From contig CAYFGP010000017.1 of the NCBI GenBank assembly GCA_964342385.1, positions 1-64,000 on the forward strand: a DNA stretch of 64,000 nt, given 5' to 3'. Positions within the stretch are counted from its first letter, which is position 1. Every line of letters starts with the position of its first letter. Made by a program: the position numbers and the translations under genes. Positions 43,279 through 52,493 of the stretch are shown one piece after another. This stretch comes from Oceanospirillum sp964342385. Its GTDB lineage: Bacteria; Pseudomonadota; Gammaproteobacteria; Pseudomonadales; Halomonadaceae. A model generated the notes under the pieces. It ran no database searches and had not been told where the DNA came from. It worked only from the letters and a program-made list of their open reading frames with translations.

Positions 43279-44922
43279 ATGGGATTAAAAAAACAGGCTT
43301 TGTTTCTGGCCGCATTTTTACTGGCGGGTACAAATAGCAGTTGGGCGGCTAAAGATTGGGTGTATGGGATTATTCAAGGGGATACGTTATCTGAGTTTAG
43401 CGCCAAATACCTGCGTAGCGACATAGATTGGCGTCAGGTTCAGGTGCTGAATAATATTTCTAATCCTGATTTGATCTTGCCCACCACTAAAATCCGTGTA
43501 CCTGCTTCCTGGTTGAAAGAGCAACCGAGCTCGGCTTTGGTGATTGCCGTTCAGGGTGATGTTTGGTTACGACGCAGCAAAACAGAGGGTAGTGATACGC
43601 CTTTAGCTCGTCCTCTCGAGATCGGTGATCAGTTACTGCTAGGGGATATGATCACCACGGGAGAAAACGGCAGTGTGGCGGTACGTTTTGCGGATGACAG
43701 TACGGTATCGCTGTCTCAGAATGCTGAGTTAATCTTTGATCATATGAGTGCCCATGAAGAGACGGGAATGGTGGACTCCCGCTTACGCCTGATGAAAGGC
43801 ACGGCTGAAACAGAAGTGACGCGTCAATTGGCTGGTCCGGCTCGTTTTGAGATTCATACTCCTTCTGCGATTTCTGCTGTTCGTGGCACCAGTTTCCGTA
43901 CGACTTATCAACAACAGGAAGATGCGGCACGGGTTGAGGTGTTGCACGGTGGTGTAGCTGTACAGGCCAAGAGCGTGACTGAGCTGGTCGAGCAAGGTTT
44001 TGGCACTAAGGTGAAAAAAGGTGAAGCACCGATTAAACCCCGTGAGCTGCTACCGGCGCCTGAGCTTGCCAAGCTGCCAGAAGTACTGACCCAGATTAAT
44101 CATAACTTCCGTTGGCAGGGACATGCGGATTCCACTGCTTATCGTTTTCAGATCGCTGAACATGAAAGTTTTAATACCCTGATCTGGGAGAAAGTTCAGC
44201 CTGGCAGCGAACTGTTTTTCCCAGAACTCAATGATGGCAAGTATTTTGTCCGTCTGCGTAGTATTGATGATATCGGTATCGAAGGACATAGCCAGGTTAA
44301 GCCTGTGATGATTAATCTGATGCCGCTGCCGCCTGTGCCAATCCGTTATACCGGCCAGGGAGGGGTGATTGGTAATAACTTTGAGCTGCGTTGGACTATT
44401 GCCCCTCAAGCGACCCGCTATCGTTTGCAGATCGCTAAAGATGCTGGTTTTAAACAACTGGTTGTGGATAAAACAGATCTTTCACAGGCCTATGACGGTG
44501 ATCTAAGAATCGATCAGGACGGAGACTACTACTGGCGGGTTGCCAGTATCAGTGCTGATGGTGAACAGGGTGAATTCAGTCAGATTGCTCCTTTGGCGAT
44601 CACCCGAACTCATCCTATTTTACAAGGTGACTGGCTACATGATCGTCAGAAGGTGCATCTGAGTTGGCCAAGTCTGACTGGTGAGGCTTATCAAGTACAG
44701 GTGGCTGAAGACCCTGAGTTTAAGCACCTGGTGCTTGATCGCCGACAGAATCACGGCCAGTTAACACTGAAACGTTACTACAAGCCGCGTTACTTGAGAA
44801 TTGCTTCTGCCAGTCAGCAGGCACATGGTAAATGGGGTGAGGTTCAAGTGATTTCTCCAAGTCAGAGCCTGAAGTATCTGCCTGGTTTTAGTTGGTTTGC
44901 GATTGTGCTGGCTGTTTTATGA
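43279..44922 (+). CDS. LysM and FecR domain protein with fibronectin-like repeats
   Basis: Exported envelope protein of 547 residues. Signal peptide (about 1-23, MGLKKQALFLAAFLLAGTNSSWA), a LysM peptidoglycan-binding domain (27-74: YGIIQGDTLSEFSAKYL, NPDLILPTTKIRVP), a FecR-like domain (85-220, ending IHTPSAISAVRGTSFRT) and three related beta-sandwich repeats (about 270, 375 and 460), each with an xYRxQIA or YQVQVAED core. ATG 43279 is preceded by GGGG; GTG 43276 is in frame. The stop overlaps the next start by ATGA, which couples it to the CHASE2 protein. Likely an envelope sensor passing a signal to that partner. Confidence 0.87.
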   Translation: MGLKKQALFLAAFLLAGTNSSWAAKDWVYGIIQGDTLSEFSAKYLRSDIDWRQVQVLNNISNPDLILPTTKIRVPASWLKEQPSSALVIAVQGDVWLRRSKTEGSDTPLARPLEIGDQLLLGDMITTGENGSVAVRFADDSTVSLSQNAELIFDHMSAHEETGMVDSRLRLMKGTAETEVTRQLAGPARFEIHTPSAISAVRGTSFRTTYQQQEDAARVEVLHGGVAVQAKSVTELVEQGFGTKVKKGEAPIKPRELLPAPELAKLPEVLTQINHNFRWQGHADSTAYRFQIAEHESFNTLIWEKVQPGSELFFPELNDGKYFVRLRSIDDIGIEGHSQVKPVMINLMPLPPVPIRYTGQGGVIGNNFELRWTIAPQATRYRLQIAKDAGFKQLVVDKTDLSQAYDGDLRIDQDGDYYWRVASISADGEQGEFSQIAPLAITRTHPILQGDWLHDRQKVHLSWPSLTGEAYQVQVAEDPEFKHLVLDRRQNHGQLTLKRYYKPRYLRIASASQQAHGKWGEVQVISPSQSLKYLPGFSWFAIVLAVL

Positions 44923-47372
44923 TGGGACTCAAACTGTCAGGGATGACCAAAAATATCTTGTTGTTGGCTGCGACCCTGTTATTGCTGCTGCTCTGGATAA
45001 CGGCTCCCTTTACCAAGCGTATGGATCAGTTCTTCTACGATAGCTGGATGAGTTTAAATGAAACTCCGGTATCCGGTCAGGTGGTTGTGATTGGAGTGGA
45101 TGATCAAAGCCTGGCTTATCTCGGTCGCTGGCCCTGGAGTCGTACGGTTCATGCTGAGATGATTGACCGCTTAACCTCTGCCAAGGTCAGGGCTGTTGGG
45201 GTGGATATCATTTTCTCTGAGCCAGAATCGGAGCAGGCTGATCGCCGTTTAGCTAAGGCGATCCAGGATAACGGTCGTGTTGTGCTGGCGCTGGCGCCAG
45301 AACGTCTGGGTATGAATCAATCCATGCAGGAGTTATTGCCTATCCCTGCTTTGGCCATAGCCGCAAGACGCTTAGGTCATGTGGATGTTGAGCTGGACTC
45401 TGATGGGTTAGCCCGAACGCTGTACCAATTTGGCGGTTTAGGTGAACCCCGTTGGCCAGCCTTTTCATTGGCCTTAGCCCATCTGACAGCTGAGAACGTG
45501 GTCAGTGATATCGGCTATAAAATTGAGAGCCAGGATCAGGGGAGCGGCTGGATACGGCAAAGACCCATGCTGATCCCCTATTGGGGGGAGCAAGGACACT
45601 TCAGGCATTATTCCTATATAGATGTTCTGCAGGGGCGTGTTGGCATTAAACAGTTGAAGGATAAAACGGTGCTGATTGGTGCTACAGCTGTGGGAATGGG
45701 CGATGTGCTCTCGACACCGGTCCAACGAATGTCTGGTGTGGAGTTTAATGCCAATATTATTGAATCCATGATTCAGCAAAAGCAGATAACGGCTGCAAAT
45801 GATACGCAGGCTCTCTGGTTGAACCTGTTGCTGGCCGGTGTTTTTGCTGCGCTTATTATTTTCTTGCCGCCGCGTTTTTACACTTCAGTTGCCCTATTTG
45901 GTTTGGTGCTGCCTCTTGCGTTGTCCTATCTGATGTTTGTTGGGCAATCAAACTGGTTTGCACCTACTAATGCTTTGTTCTTCCAGGGTATGGTATTGCT
46001 AGCCTTAGGTGGGTGGCGCTATCAGAAGTCTCTGAAGCAGGTGGATGTGCTGCATGAGCAGATATATCGAGAAAGCCATTTTGATAATCTGACTCAGCTG
46101 CCTAATCAGAAAATGCTGCAGCAGGAAATCACTCAGGGCATGGAAAAAGCGCAACGACAGAGCGGACAGATGGCGCTGTTGGTGATTCAACTGGGCGGTA
46201 TCAAAAATGTGAATGATCGTTTGGGCCTGGAAGCGGGTGATCAGGTGCTGTTGAAGGCCGCCCAACAACTGCAAAAAGCCGTAGTCTTTCAGCATCCTGT
46301 GGCACGCTTAGGTGGTGCTGAGTTTGCAGTGCTATTAAACCCTGTTAAAGGGCAGCAGGACGTGCATCATATGGCTAGCCGTATCACGCCTTTGCTGCAA
46401 CAAGCTTATCGTGTGGGTGAAGAAGACTTTTATCTAACGCCAAGCATTGGTGTAAGTGTTTTTCCTGGTGATGGTGAAAATGCTCAGGCTTTACTCAGTA
46501 ACGCCTTTACCGCAATGCATAGAGCGAAAGAAGATAAAAAGTGTGATCTTTATTTCTTCTCCGAGCAGCTGAAAGACCAAATTGTACAAGCGTCAGAGCT
46601 TGAGAGGGATCTACGCAAAGCCCTGGCCTGTAATGAGTTAGAGGTGTATTACCAACCTCAGGTCGTGACGGGTAACGGTGAGATTATCGGTATGGAAGCA
46701 CTGCTGCGTTGGATTCATCCTGAGCGAGGTTTTATCTCTCCAGCAGACTTTATCCCTATCGCTGAAAAGACCGGACTGATTCTGGAGATCGGTAACTGGG
46801 TCTTATATCAAGCCTGTGCCCAGGTCGCTCAGTGGCGGGAAGAGAGACAGCAGGATATACGCATTGCAGTGAATGTTTCAGCGATTCAGTTTGGTGAAGG
46901 AGATCTGGTGCAGCATGTGGTTGATACGCTGCAGAAAACCGGGTTGCCTTCTGATTTGCTTGAATTGGAAATTACAGAGTCTGCTCTAATGAATGATATG
47001 GAAGAGACTCGAGATACCTTGCTGCAGTTAAGGCGTTTGGGCGTACAGATTGCTATTGATGATTTTGGTACCGGTTATTCTTCGCTCAGTTATCTGCAGA
47101 ACTTTCCTTTGGATCGCATCAAGATCGATCAGAGCTTTGTGCGTGATCTGACGGAAAATAGCGAAACAGCGGAAATTACCTTGGCGATTATCTCTATGGC
47201 CCATGGTCTGAAGTTAAAGGTGATTGCGGAAGGTGTGGAAACGGATGATCAAAGGCATTTCCTGAAATCACAAACCTGCGAAGAGTTGCAAGGGTTCTAT
47301 TTTAGTCGTCCCTTACCAGCAAAAGATATTGAGCAGCTGCTTAGCGCTCCTGTATTAGGCGTTGAAAAATAG
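44919..47372 (+). CDS. CHASE2-GGDEF-EAL cyclic-di-GMP phosphodiesterase
   Basis: 817 residues: N-terminal TM helix (about 12-30), periplasmic CHASE2 domain (35-280), three TM helices (about 300-365), a GGDEF domain and an EAL domain. The GGDEF motif is degenerate (GGAEF in RLGGAEFAVLL), so cyclase activity is unlikely. The EAL domain looks competent: EALLRWIHPERG, NVSAIQF, ITES, DDFGTGYSS, KIDQSFV and EGVE. Net effect: degradation of cyclic-di-GMP, with the GGDEF domain as a possible GTP sensor. Start at ATG 44919, overlapping the preceding stop; the FecR protein upstream is the presumed signal source. Confidence 0.9.
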   Translation: MMGLKLSGMTKNILLLAATLLLLLLWITAPFTKRMDQFFYDSWMSLNETPVSGQVVVIGVDDQSLAYLGRWPWSRTVHAEMIDRLTSAKVRAVGVDIIFSEPESEQADRRLAKAIQDNGRVVLALAPERLGMNQSMQELLPIPALAIAARRLGHVDVELDSDGLARTLYQFGGLGEPRWPAFSLALAHLTAENVVSDIGYKIESQDQGSGWIRQRPMLIPYWGEQGHFRHYSYIDVLQGRVGIKQLKDKTVLIGATAVGMGDVLSTPVQRMSGVEFNANIIESMIQQKQITAANDTQALWLNLLLAGVFAALIIFLPPRFYTSVALFGLVLPLALSYLMFVGQSNWFAPTNALFFQGMVLLALGGWRYQKSLKQVDVLHEQIYRESHFDNLTQLPNQKMLQQEITQGMEKAQRQSGQMALLVIQLGGIKNVNDRLGLEAGDQVLLKAAQQLQKAVVFQHPVARLGGAEFAVLLNPVKGQQDVHHMASRITPLLQQAYRVGEEDFYLTPSIGVSVFPGDGENAQALLSNAFTAMHRAKEDKKCDLYFFSEQLKDQIVQASELERDLRKALACNELEVYYQPQVVTGNGEIIGMEALLRWIHPERGFISPADFIPIAEKTGLILEIGNWVLYQACAQVAQWREERQQDIRIAVNVSAIQFGEGDLVQHVVDTLQKTGLPSDLLELEITESALMNDMEETRDTLLQLRRLGVQIAIDDFGTGYSSLSYLQNFPLDRIKIDQSFVRDLTENSETAEITLAIISMAHGLKLKVIAEGVETDDQRHFLKSQTCEELQGFYFSRPLPAKDIEQLLSAPVLGVEK

Positions 47373-47453
47373 CCCTGTGGATAAGATAGGGGGTTGTGGA
47401 GTTTTCTGCGGCTGCAGTAAACTTCGCACCCTCTATTAGCGCGGGTCTACTCA

Positions 47454-48224
47454 ATGTCTAAACCTTTCTCTCTGCCCTTACCTCCGGCTCCTGAAGCAGA
47501 ACGCAAAGCTTTTACTGCCCGAGGCTCACGCTTGAATCGTTGCCCTGGCTGTTTGATGGCAGTAGAGCGTTGTATCTGTGATCTACGCCCTGAGAATGTA
47601 TCCTGTCGGGCACAAATCTGGTTGCTTATGCATCCAGAAGAGATCTACAAGCCGACCAATACCGGACGTTTGTTGACGGACTGCTTACCGGATACCCAGG
47701 TGTTCTACTGGTATCGCACTGAACCCAATGCTCAGCTGCTGGCTCTGTTAAAAGATGATCAGTATCAGCCCTTTATTATTTTTCCCGATGATATGGAAGA
47801 CTATGCTCACCGTGTAGTCCAGTTTGATCAGGTGATGGCGTTGCAGGCAGAGTATCACGACAGTTGTGATAAAGCTGGCAAGACTGATCAGGATAATAAA
47901 AGTAGTAACCGCAGTAAGATCCCAGTGTTTATTATTCTGGATGGTACCTGGCGTCAGGCACGGCGTATGTTCCGTAAAAGCCCTTATCTGGCCGACCTGC
48001 CGGTATTGCCATTGAAAACTGATCGTTTAACCCGTTATGCCTTGCGTAAACCTGCCAGTGAACAACATTTGTGTACTGTCGAAGTAGGCATTGAGTTATT
48101 AAAGCAGGCGGGGGAAATACAGGCAGCAGAGGCGGTGGAAGGTTATTTTGAGGCCTTTAACCGACGTTATGCCGAAGCAAGGGGGCTGCGTGACGAAGTA
48201 CTTGAGCGTATCAATCGAGTATAG
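47454..48224 (+). CDS. tapT: DTW-domain tRNA-uridine aminocarboxypropyltransferase (TapT-like)
   Basis: 256 residues. The N-terminal zinc-ribbon cysteines NRCPGCLMAVERCIC and the catalytic DTW-type motif LDGTWRQARRMF (variant DGTW) match YfiP/TapT, which adds the 3-amino-3-carboxypropyl group to uridine-47 of tRNAs using SAM. TNTGRLL and the C-terminal HLCTVEVGIELL are also conserved. A polar insertion near residue 145 (CDKAGKTDQDNKSSNRSK) is longer than in E. coli. Monocistronic, with a terminator. Confidence 0.88.
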   Translation: MSKPFSLPLPPAPEAERKAFTARGSRLNRCPGCLMAVERCICDLRPENVSCRAQIWLLMHPEEIYKPTNTGRLLTDCLPDTQVFYWYRTEPNAQLLALLKDDQYQPFIIFPDDMEDYAHRVVQFDQVMALQAEYHDSCDKAGKTDQDNKSSNRSKIPVFIILDGTWRQARRMFRKSPYLADLPVLPLKTDRLTRYALRKPASEQHLCTVEVGIELLKQAGEIQAAEAVEGYFEAFNRRYAEARGLRDEVLERINRV

Positions 48225-48270
48225 AGGCTTAGGTGGTGATATTGATCAGCAAATAGTTTTAGACTGAGTT

Positions 48271-48306
48271 AAAAAACCTCTGTTACCGGAGTAGCGGAGG
48301 TTTTTT
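48271..48306. terminator. bidirectional terminator between tapT and trxB
   Basis: CCTCTG (48277-48282) pairs with CGGAGG (48295-48300) with one wobble pair; AAAAAA precedes and TTTTTT follows the stem. Confidence 0.9.
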
Positions 48307-48353
48307 ATAAGATGCTATTGCCAGAAGGCAATAAGGATCAGATCAGTTTGCTC

Positions 48354-49307
48354 TTAGTCCTGGCCGTCCAGGAAGCGCTCCGCATCCAGAGCAGCCATAC
48401 AGCCAGTACCCGCAGAGGTAATTGCCTGGCGATAGATATGATCCATTACGTCACCCGCAGCATAAACACCTTCTACGCTGGTTTGAGTGGCGTTGCCTTC
48501 CAGACCGGACTGAACCTTCAGGTAGCCGTCTTTCATCTCCAGCTGGCCTTCAAAGATACCGGTATTTGGCTTGTGGCCGATGGCGATAAATACGCCCATT
48601 ACGTCGATCTCTTGAGTATCGCCACCTTCCGTGCTCTTCAGGCGCAGACCGGTTACACCTTGCTCGTCACCCAGAACCTCATCCAGTGTGTGATTCCAGA
48701 TGATGTCGATATTGCCGTTTTCAGCACGTTCAAACAGTTTATCCTGCAGGATCTTCTCGGAACGCAGGCTGTCACGACGGTGAATCAGCGTCACCTTCTT
48801 GGCGATATTAGACAGGTACAGCGCTTCTTCAACAGCAGTGTTACCACCGCCCACAACAGCCACTTCCTGATTGCGATAGAAGAAACCATCACAGGTGGCA
48901 CAAGCCGATACACCTTTACCCATAAAGGCTTCTTCGCTTGGCAGGCCCAGGTACTGAGCGCTGGCACCGGTCGCAATAATCAGAGCGTCACAGGTGTAGG
49001 TGCCGTTGTCGCCTTTCAGGGTGAAAGGACGCTGGCTCAGTTCAACTTCGTTGATATGGTCGAATACGATCTCGGTGTCAAAACGCTCAGCGTGTTTGCG
49101 CATATCTTCAACCAGTTGAGGACCCTGAATGCCGTCAAATGCGCCAGGCCAGTTATCAACATCAGTGGTTGTGGTCAACTGACCACCCATCTGCATACCT
49201 GTAATGATGACAGGTTTCAGGTTGGCGCGAGCTGCGTAAACGGCAGCGGTGTAACCTGCAGGGCCGGAACCTAAGATAATCAGTTTTTCGTGACGGCTTT
49301 CGCTCAT
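48354..49307 (-). CDS. trxB: thioredoxin reductase
   Basis: NADPH-dependent flavoprotein that reduces thioredoxin, 317 residues. FAD-binding GSGPAGYTAAVYAARA (14-29), the redox-active CATC (about 136-139) in GVSACATCDGFFY, NADPH-binding GGGNTAVEEA and the C-terminal AAGDVMDHIYRQAITSAGTGC are all intact. AGGAGA precedes ATG 49307. A 16-bp palindrome lies immediately upstream of that ribosome-binding site. Confidence 0.97.
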   Translation of the reverse strand: MSESRHEKLIILGSGPAGYTAAVYAARANLKPVIITGMQMGGQLTTTTDVDNWPGAFDGIQGPQLVEDMRKHAERFDTEIVFDHINEVELSQRPFTLKGDNGTYTCDALIIATGASAQYLGLPSEEAFMGKGVSACATCDGFFYRNQEVAVVGGGNTAVEEALYLSNIAKKVTLIHRRDSLRSEKILQDKLFERAENGNIDIIWNHTLDEVLGDEQGVTGLRLKSTEGGDTQEIDVMGVFIAIGHKPNTGIFEGQLEMKDGYLKVQSGLEGNATQTSVEGVYAAGDVMDHIYRQAITSAGTGCMAALDAERFLDGQD

Positions 49308-49321
49308 GATGTTCTCCTGAC

Positions 49322-49337
49322 AAACCCTATAGGGTTT
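49322..49337 (-). promoter_or_regulatory. 16-bp palindrome upstream of trxB
   Basis: AAACCCTATAGGGTTT is perfectly self-complementary and lies a few bases before the AGGAGA of trxB. It may be an operator; as RNA it would form a tight hairpin next to the ribosome-binding site. Confidence 0.55.
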
Positions 49338-49674
49338 TCACTTTAGATGTCTGTTTTCCTGAGCATCAATATGGGGGCAAGGCGATAAAATGCCAGTCCC
49401 AGTCTTATATCAAAACGCTATTTCTACCTAGCCAGAAAATTTATGAATCTATTAACCCCAAAGGATGCGGTAATTGATCATAACCGGTTGGGAAATTTGG
49501 TTGCTCAACTTGAATGATGCAAGCTTAACAGAGTCTGAACTGTACTTTGAGCGCTAGATTAACTGGCTTAATGGATAGGAGCTAATGGGTTTGGTAGATC
49601 TTGTTGATAGGTAAAAGCAATGAATTGATCGCAATGGCAATAATACAGGATGTCTCATGGAGTATTGCCGGTAT
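49338..49674. other. intergenic region upstream of trxB
   Basis: Holds the trxB promoter (leftward). A 24-codon reading frame at 49443-49517 lacks a ribosome-binding site and is not called. Otherwise AT-rich sequence without recognised features. Confidence 0.35.
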
Positions 49675-49710
49675 TAAAAAGCAAAGTCCCGCTGTTAAGA
49701 AGCGGGACTT
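49675..49710 (-). terminator. Rho-independent terminator after the CPXCG gene
   Basis: AAGTCCCGCT (49684-49693) and AGCGGGACTT (49701-49710) form a ten-base-pair stem. On the minus strand it is followed by TTGCTTTTTAA, placing it 65 bases after the small cysteine-rich gene. Confidence 0.85.
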
Positions 49711-49775
49711 GATTCAGGAAAAACCATGGCATTAAGTCGGTTTACCGGCATTGAGATAAAAAGCCGGTTTCAATT

Positions 49776-49979
49776 TCAGGATTCATCTTCTCTTCTTAGT
49801 TCGACGCTAAGTAGTTCTCCTTCCATATTTACCCTGACTGATACATGAATAGGAGCGCAGCAAGCCTGGCAGTCTTCATAGTAGTCTTGGTCTCCTCCCG
49901 TTGTGTCTACTGCTGTATCCAGTGCAGACCCACAATAAGGACATTGCCCATGTACCGCTGTGAGCATCTCCTCTAACAT
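49776..49979 (-). CDS. CPXCG-motif cysteine-rich protein
   Basis: 67-residue protein with CPYCG (C13, C16) and EDCQACCAPIHVSV (C37, C40, C41), the exact pattern of the CPXCG family (PF14255), a small zinc-knuckle protein of unknown function. GGAG lies before ATG 49979. It stands alone, with its own terminator; the 250 bases upstream contain only a weak hairpin (50119-50133). Confidence 0.9.
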   Translation of the reverse strand: MLEEMLTAVHGQCPYCGSALDTAVDTTGGDQDYYEDCQACCAPIHVSVRVNMEGELLSVELRREDES

Positions 49980-50229
49980 AACGCTCCCTCCGGATCGCTT
50001 GAACGCTCTGGCAGACTAGAGAAGCGGGCCTGCCAGAGTAAATATCATGCTATTTTGTTTTTATCCTGTATGGCTGTAGTGAAAGGAAAGTTGTTCTTCT
50101 TACTACGGTATTTAACCTACGCCGGGTGGGCGTTTTATTCATAGTGAATCACTATTCGTTTCACATCATTAACTATAGACAATATCTGTCATCTTGCAGG
50201 AAATATTTCTTTTATTTTAATGATGATGA

Positions 50230-52254
50230 TTAATCACTGCTGAACAACAGTTGGCGTTGCTCATCTTGAAGCTGATCAATCAGCATTAAGAGTTTTTCGA
50301 CGGCCAGAGGTTTAGTCAGGTATTCGGTAAAACCTGCTCTTAAACTTTGATTAATAAAGTCCGGCTGGTTTTCCGCACTGATGGCGACAATCGGTATGGT
50401 GGCGGTTTTAGGACTGGCTTGCAGGATTTCCAGTACTTCATGGCCAGTGAGGTCTGGCATATGCATATCCAGCAGGATCAGATCCAATGACTGCTTTAAT
50501 GCCAGATCAATTGCGTAACTGGCATTGGATTCGATAAACAAACGGATATCATTTCGTTTTTGTAATACACCTTCCAGCAAACGCAGATGAATAGGGTCGT
50601 CATCAATACATAAGATATTGAAATGAGCCGGTGCATCATTAGGGGTACTGATCGTTTTAGCTTGTGTAATGGGGAGCTCAAGCCAGAACTGACTGCCTTT
50701 TGGTTGCCGTGGTTGATAGCCAATCTGGCCATACATCATCTCTGCCAGGCGCTTGCTGATAGCGAGGCCGAGACCTGTGCCTTCTGTGGATGTATTTTCT
50801 GCTCCCAGTCGATTAAAAGCCTGGAAAAGTTGCTGCTGTTTCTGGTTATCAACCCCAATACCTGTATCGGCAACGGTAACGCGCAGGGTGCGGCTATCAC
50901 TTTGTTCCAAGCTGAGGTAGATGTGTCCACTCTGCTCGTTGTATTTGATCGCATTGGATAGCAGGTTGATCAGGATTTGCTTCAGGCGGATACGATCTGC
51001 TAATACTTCTGGTGGTGTTAATGCGGCAGTGATATGAATTTGAATCTCTCGCTCTGCCGCGAGGTGTTGCACGACGCTCACTGATTCCCGCAATAGTTTT
51101 TCTGCTGACAAGGATTCTGTCTGGAGCTTCATGCGTCCAGATTCCATACGGGCCAGATCAAGAATGTCGTTGATCAAAATTAGCAGGTGTTTGCCCGAAG
51201 CATGGATCTCCTCAACATTTTCTTGTTGATGAGAGGGGAGATTGTCATCCAACAGGAGTTGGCTAAAACCTAAAATAGCATTTAATGGTGTGCGCAACTC
51301 ATGGCTGACACTGGACAATAGCTGGGATTTGGCTCGACTGGCTTGCTCTGCGCGATCGCGAGCTTCAATCAATGCTTGTTCGGTTAGGCGTTTATTGATA
51401 CCCATACCCAGCACATGAATGATTCTATGTACAAAGGCTTTCTGCTCTGGTGTTTGAATCACATGTTTAGGCAGATTCATCACAATAACAGCGGGTTGCC
51501 CGTTTTGGCGTAGGGGAACCGCATAGAGGGTGTGGCTGTGTTCGATGCGGCAGGGTTGGGCCTGATGACTATCCAAAGGCAGTTCTCTAGGCAAACCCTG
51601 ATCAAGCACCTGTTGGCATAGTTGAAACGTGATTGGCAGTTTGGAGCACTGGCTGTTTTGGCAGACGCCATGCTGAACGACGGTTTGCAGGCCCATGCTG
51701 CTGACTTGATAGAGTCCCAGTAGGCTCCATTGCCAGTTATGATTTAAATTAAGCTGGCTTTGGCATTGGCTTAAAAACTCCTGCATAGGCAGGTCATCCA
51801 GGCACAATGCCATCAGAATGCTGAGAGAACTTTCCTGTTGTGCTTTCTGTTCCAGCAGTTTCTGGTGATAGTAAATTTCACTCTGATCTTCGTAAAAAGC
51901 CACGTAGTGGGTAAAGTGCCCCTGATCATCCGTGACGGCAGTGATATTAACGTGGTACAGCGCTTCGCCGGATTTCAGGTTGTGCCACAGCTCACCCTGC
52001 CAGTAACCCTGTTCATATAACGCGAGCCACATATCACGATAATCATCGTCCTGCTGTCTGGGGGAGCGCAGTATGCGGATATTTTTCCCCTTCAGTTGCG
52101 CCATCTGATAGCCGGTCTGCTGGCAAAATGCCTGATTGACCTTAATAAAGCCGCCATTGCGATCCAGAATGACCGCAGCCTGATGGGCATCAAAAGCGCT
52201 GGCCAAAAGCTTGAGCTCTTCTGACACATCCATGTGGTTTGAACTTACGAGCAT
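50230..52254 (-). CDS. soluble hybrid sensor histidine kinase (PAS-GAF-like-HK-REC)
   Basis: 674 residues with no membrane segment. PAS domain (about 12-130: AAVILDRNGGFIKVNQAFCQQTGY, then a PAC motif), a cysteine-containing GAF-like region (145-290), the phospho-acceptor helix with SVSHELRTPLNAIL (His318), an ATPase domain (NLLSNAIKYN; DTGIGV; GTGLGLAISKRL) and a C-terminal receiver domain with DLILLDMHMPD (Asp near 600). ATG 52254 has AGGGAG upstream; the frame opens upstream to 52299 without support. The final phosphate acceptor is not nearby, so the output protein is unknown. Confidence 0.92.
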   Translation of the reverse strand: MLVSSNHMDVSEELKLLASAFDAHQAAVILDRNGGFIKVNQAFCQQTGYQMAQLKGKNIRILRSPRQQDDDYRDMWLALYEQGYWQGELWHNLKSGEALYHVNITAVTDDQGHFTHYVAFYEDQSEIYYHQKLLEQKAQQESSLSILMALCLDDLPMQEFLSQCQSQLNLNHNWQWSLLGLYQVSSMGLQTVVQHGVCQNSQCSKLPITFQLCQQVLDQGLPRELPLDSHQAQPCRIEHSHTLYAVPLRQNGQPAVIVMNLPKHVIQTPEQKAFVHRIIHVLGMGINKRLTEQALIEARDRAEQASRAKSQLLSSVSHELRTPLNAILGFSQLLLDDNLPSHQQENVEEIHASGKHLLILINDILDLARMESGRMKLQTESLSAEKLLRESVSVVQHLAAEREIQIHITAALTPPEVLADRIRLKQILINLLSNAIKYNEQSGHIYLSLEQSDSRTLRVTVADTGIGVDNQKQQQLFQAFNRLGAENTSTEGTGLGLAISKRLAEMMYGQIGYQPRQPKGSQFWLELPITQAKTISTPNDAPAHFNILCIDDDPIHLRLLEGVLQKRNDIRLFIESNASYAIDLALKQSLDLILLDMHMPDLTGHEVLEILQASPKTATIPIVAISAENQPDFINQSLRAGFTEYLTKPLAVEKLLMLIDQLQDEQRQLLFSSD

Positions 52255-52493
52255 AACGCTCTCCCTAACTCTTACAGAGAAAAACAAATAGTTACTCAAG
52301 TTAACATTTATTGAAATTATTTCTTTTTCACACTGAATTCAAGAGTTAGGTGTTTATTACCCTTCTTTTTTTGTTGTTTTTATGCGCTCTCACACAAAAG
52401 TATCTCGATATTCATCGGCAAACGGGTGAAGCCATCAGCTAAAGGGAGATTTTTGTATGAGCGCTTAAATTCGGCCAAGTCTTGGCGAGTGTT

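Noticed and set aside
48312..49274. 320-codon open frame antisense to trxB
   Set aside because: Shadow of trxB; the minus-strand protein is a clear thioredoxin reductase.
49443..49517. 24-codon reading frame upstream of trxB
   Set aside because: No Shine-Dalgarno sequence and no sign of coding bias.
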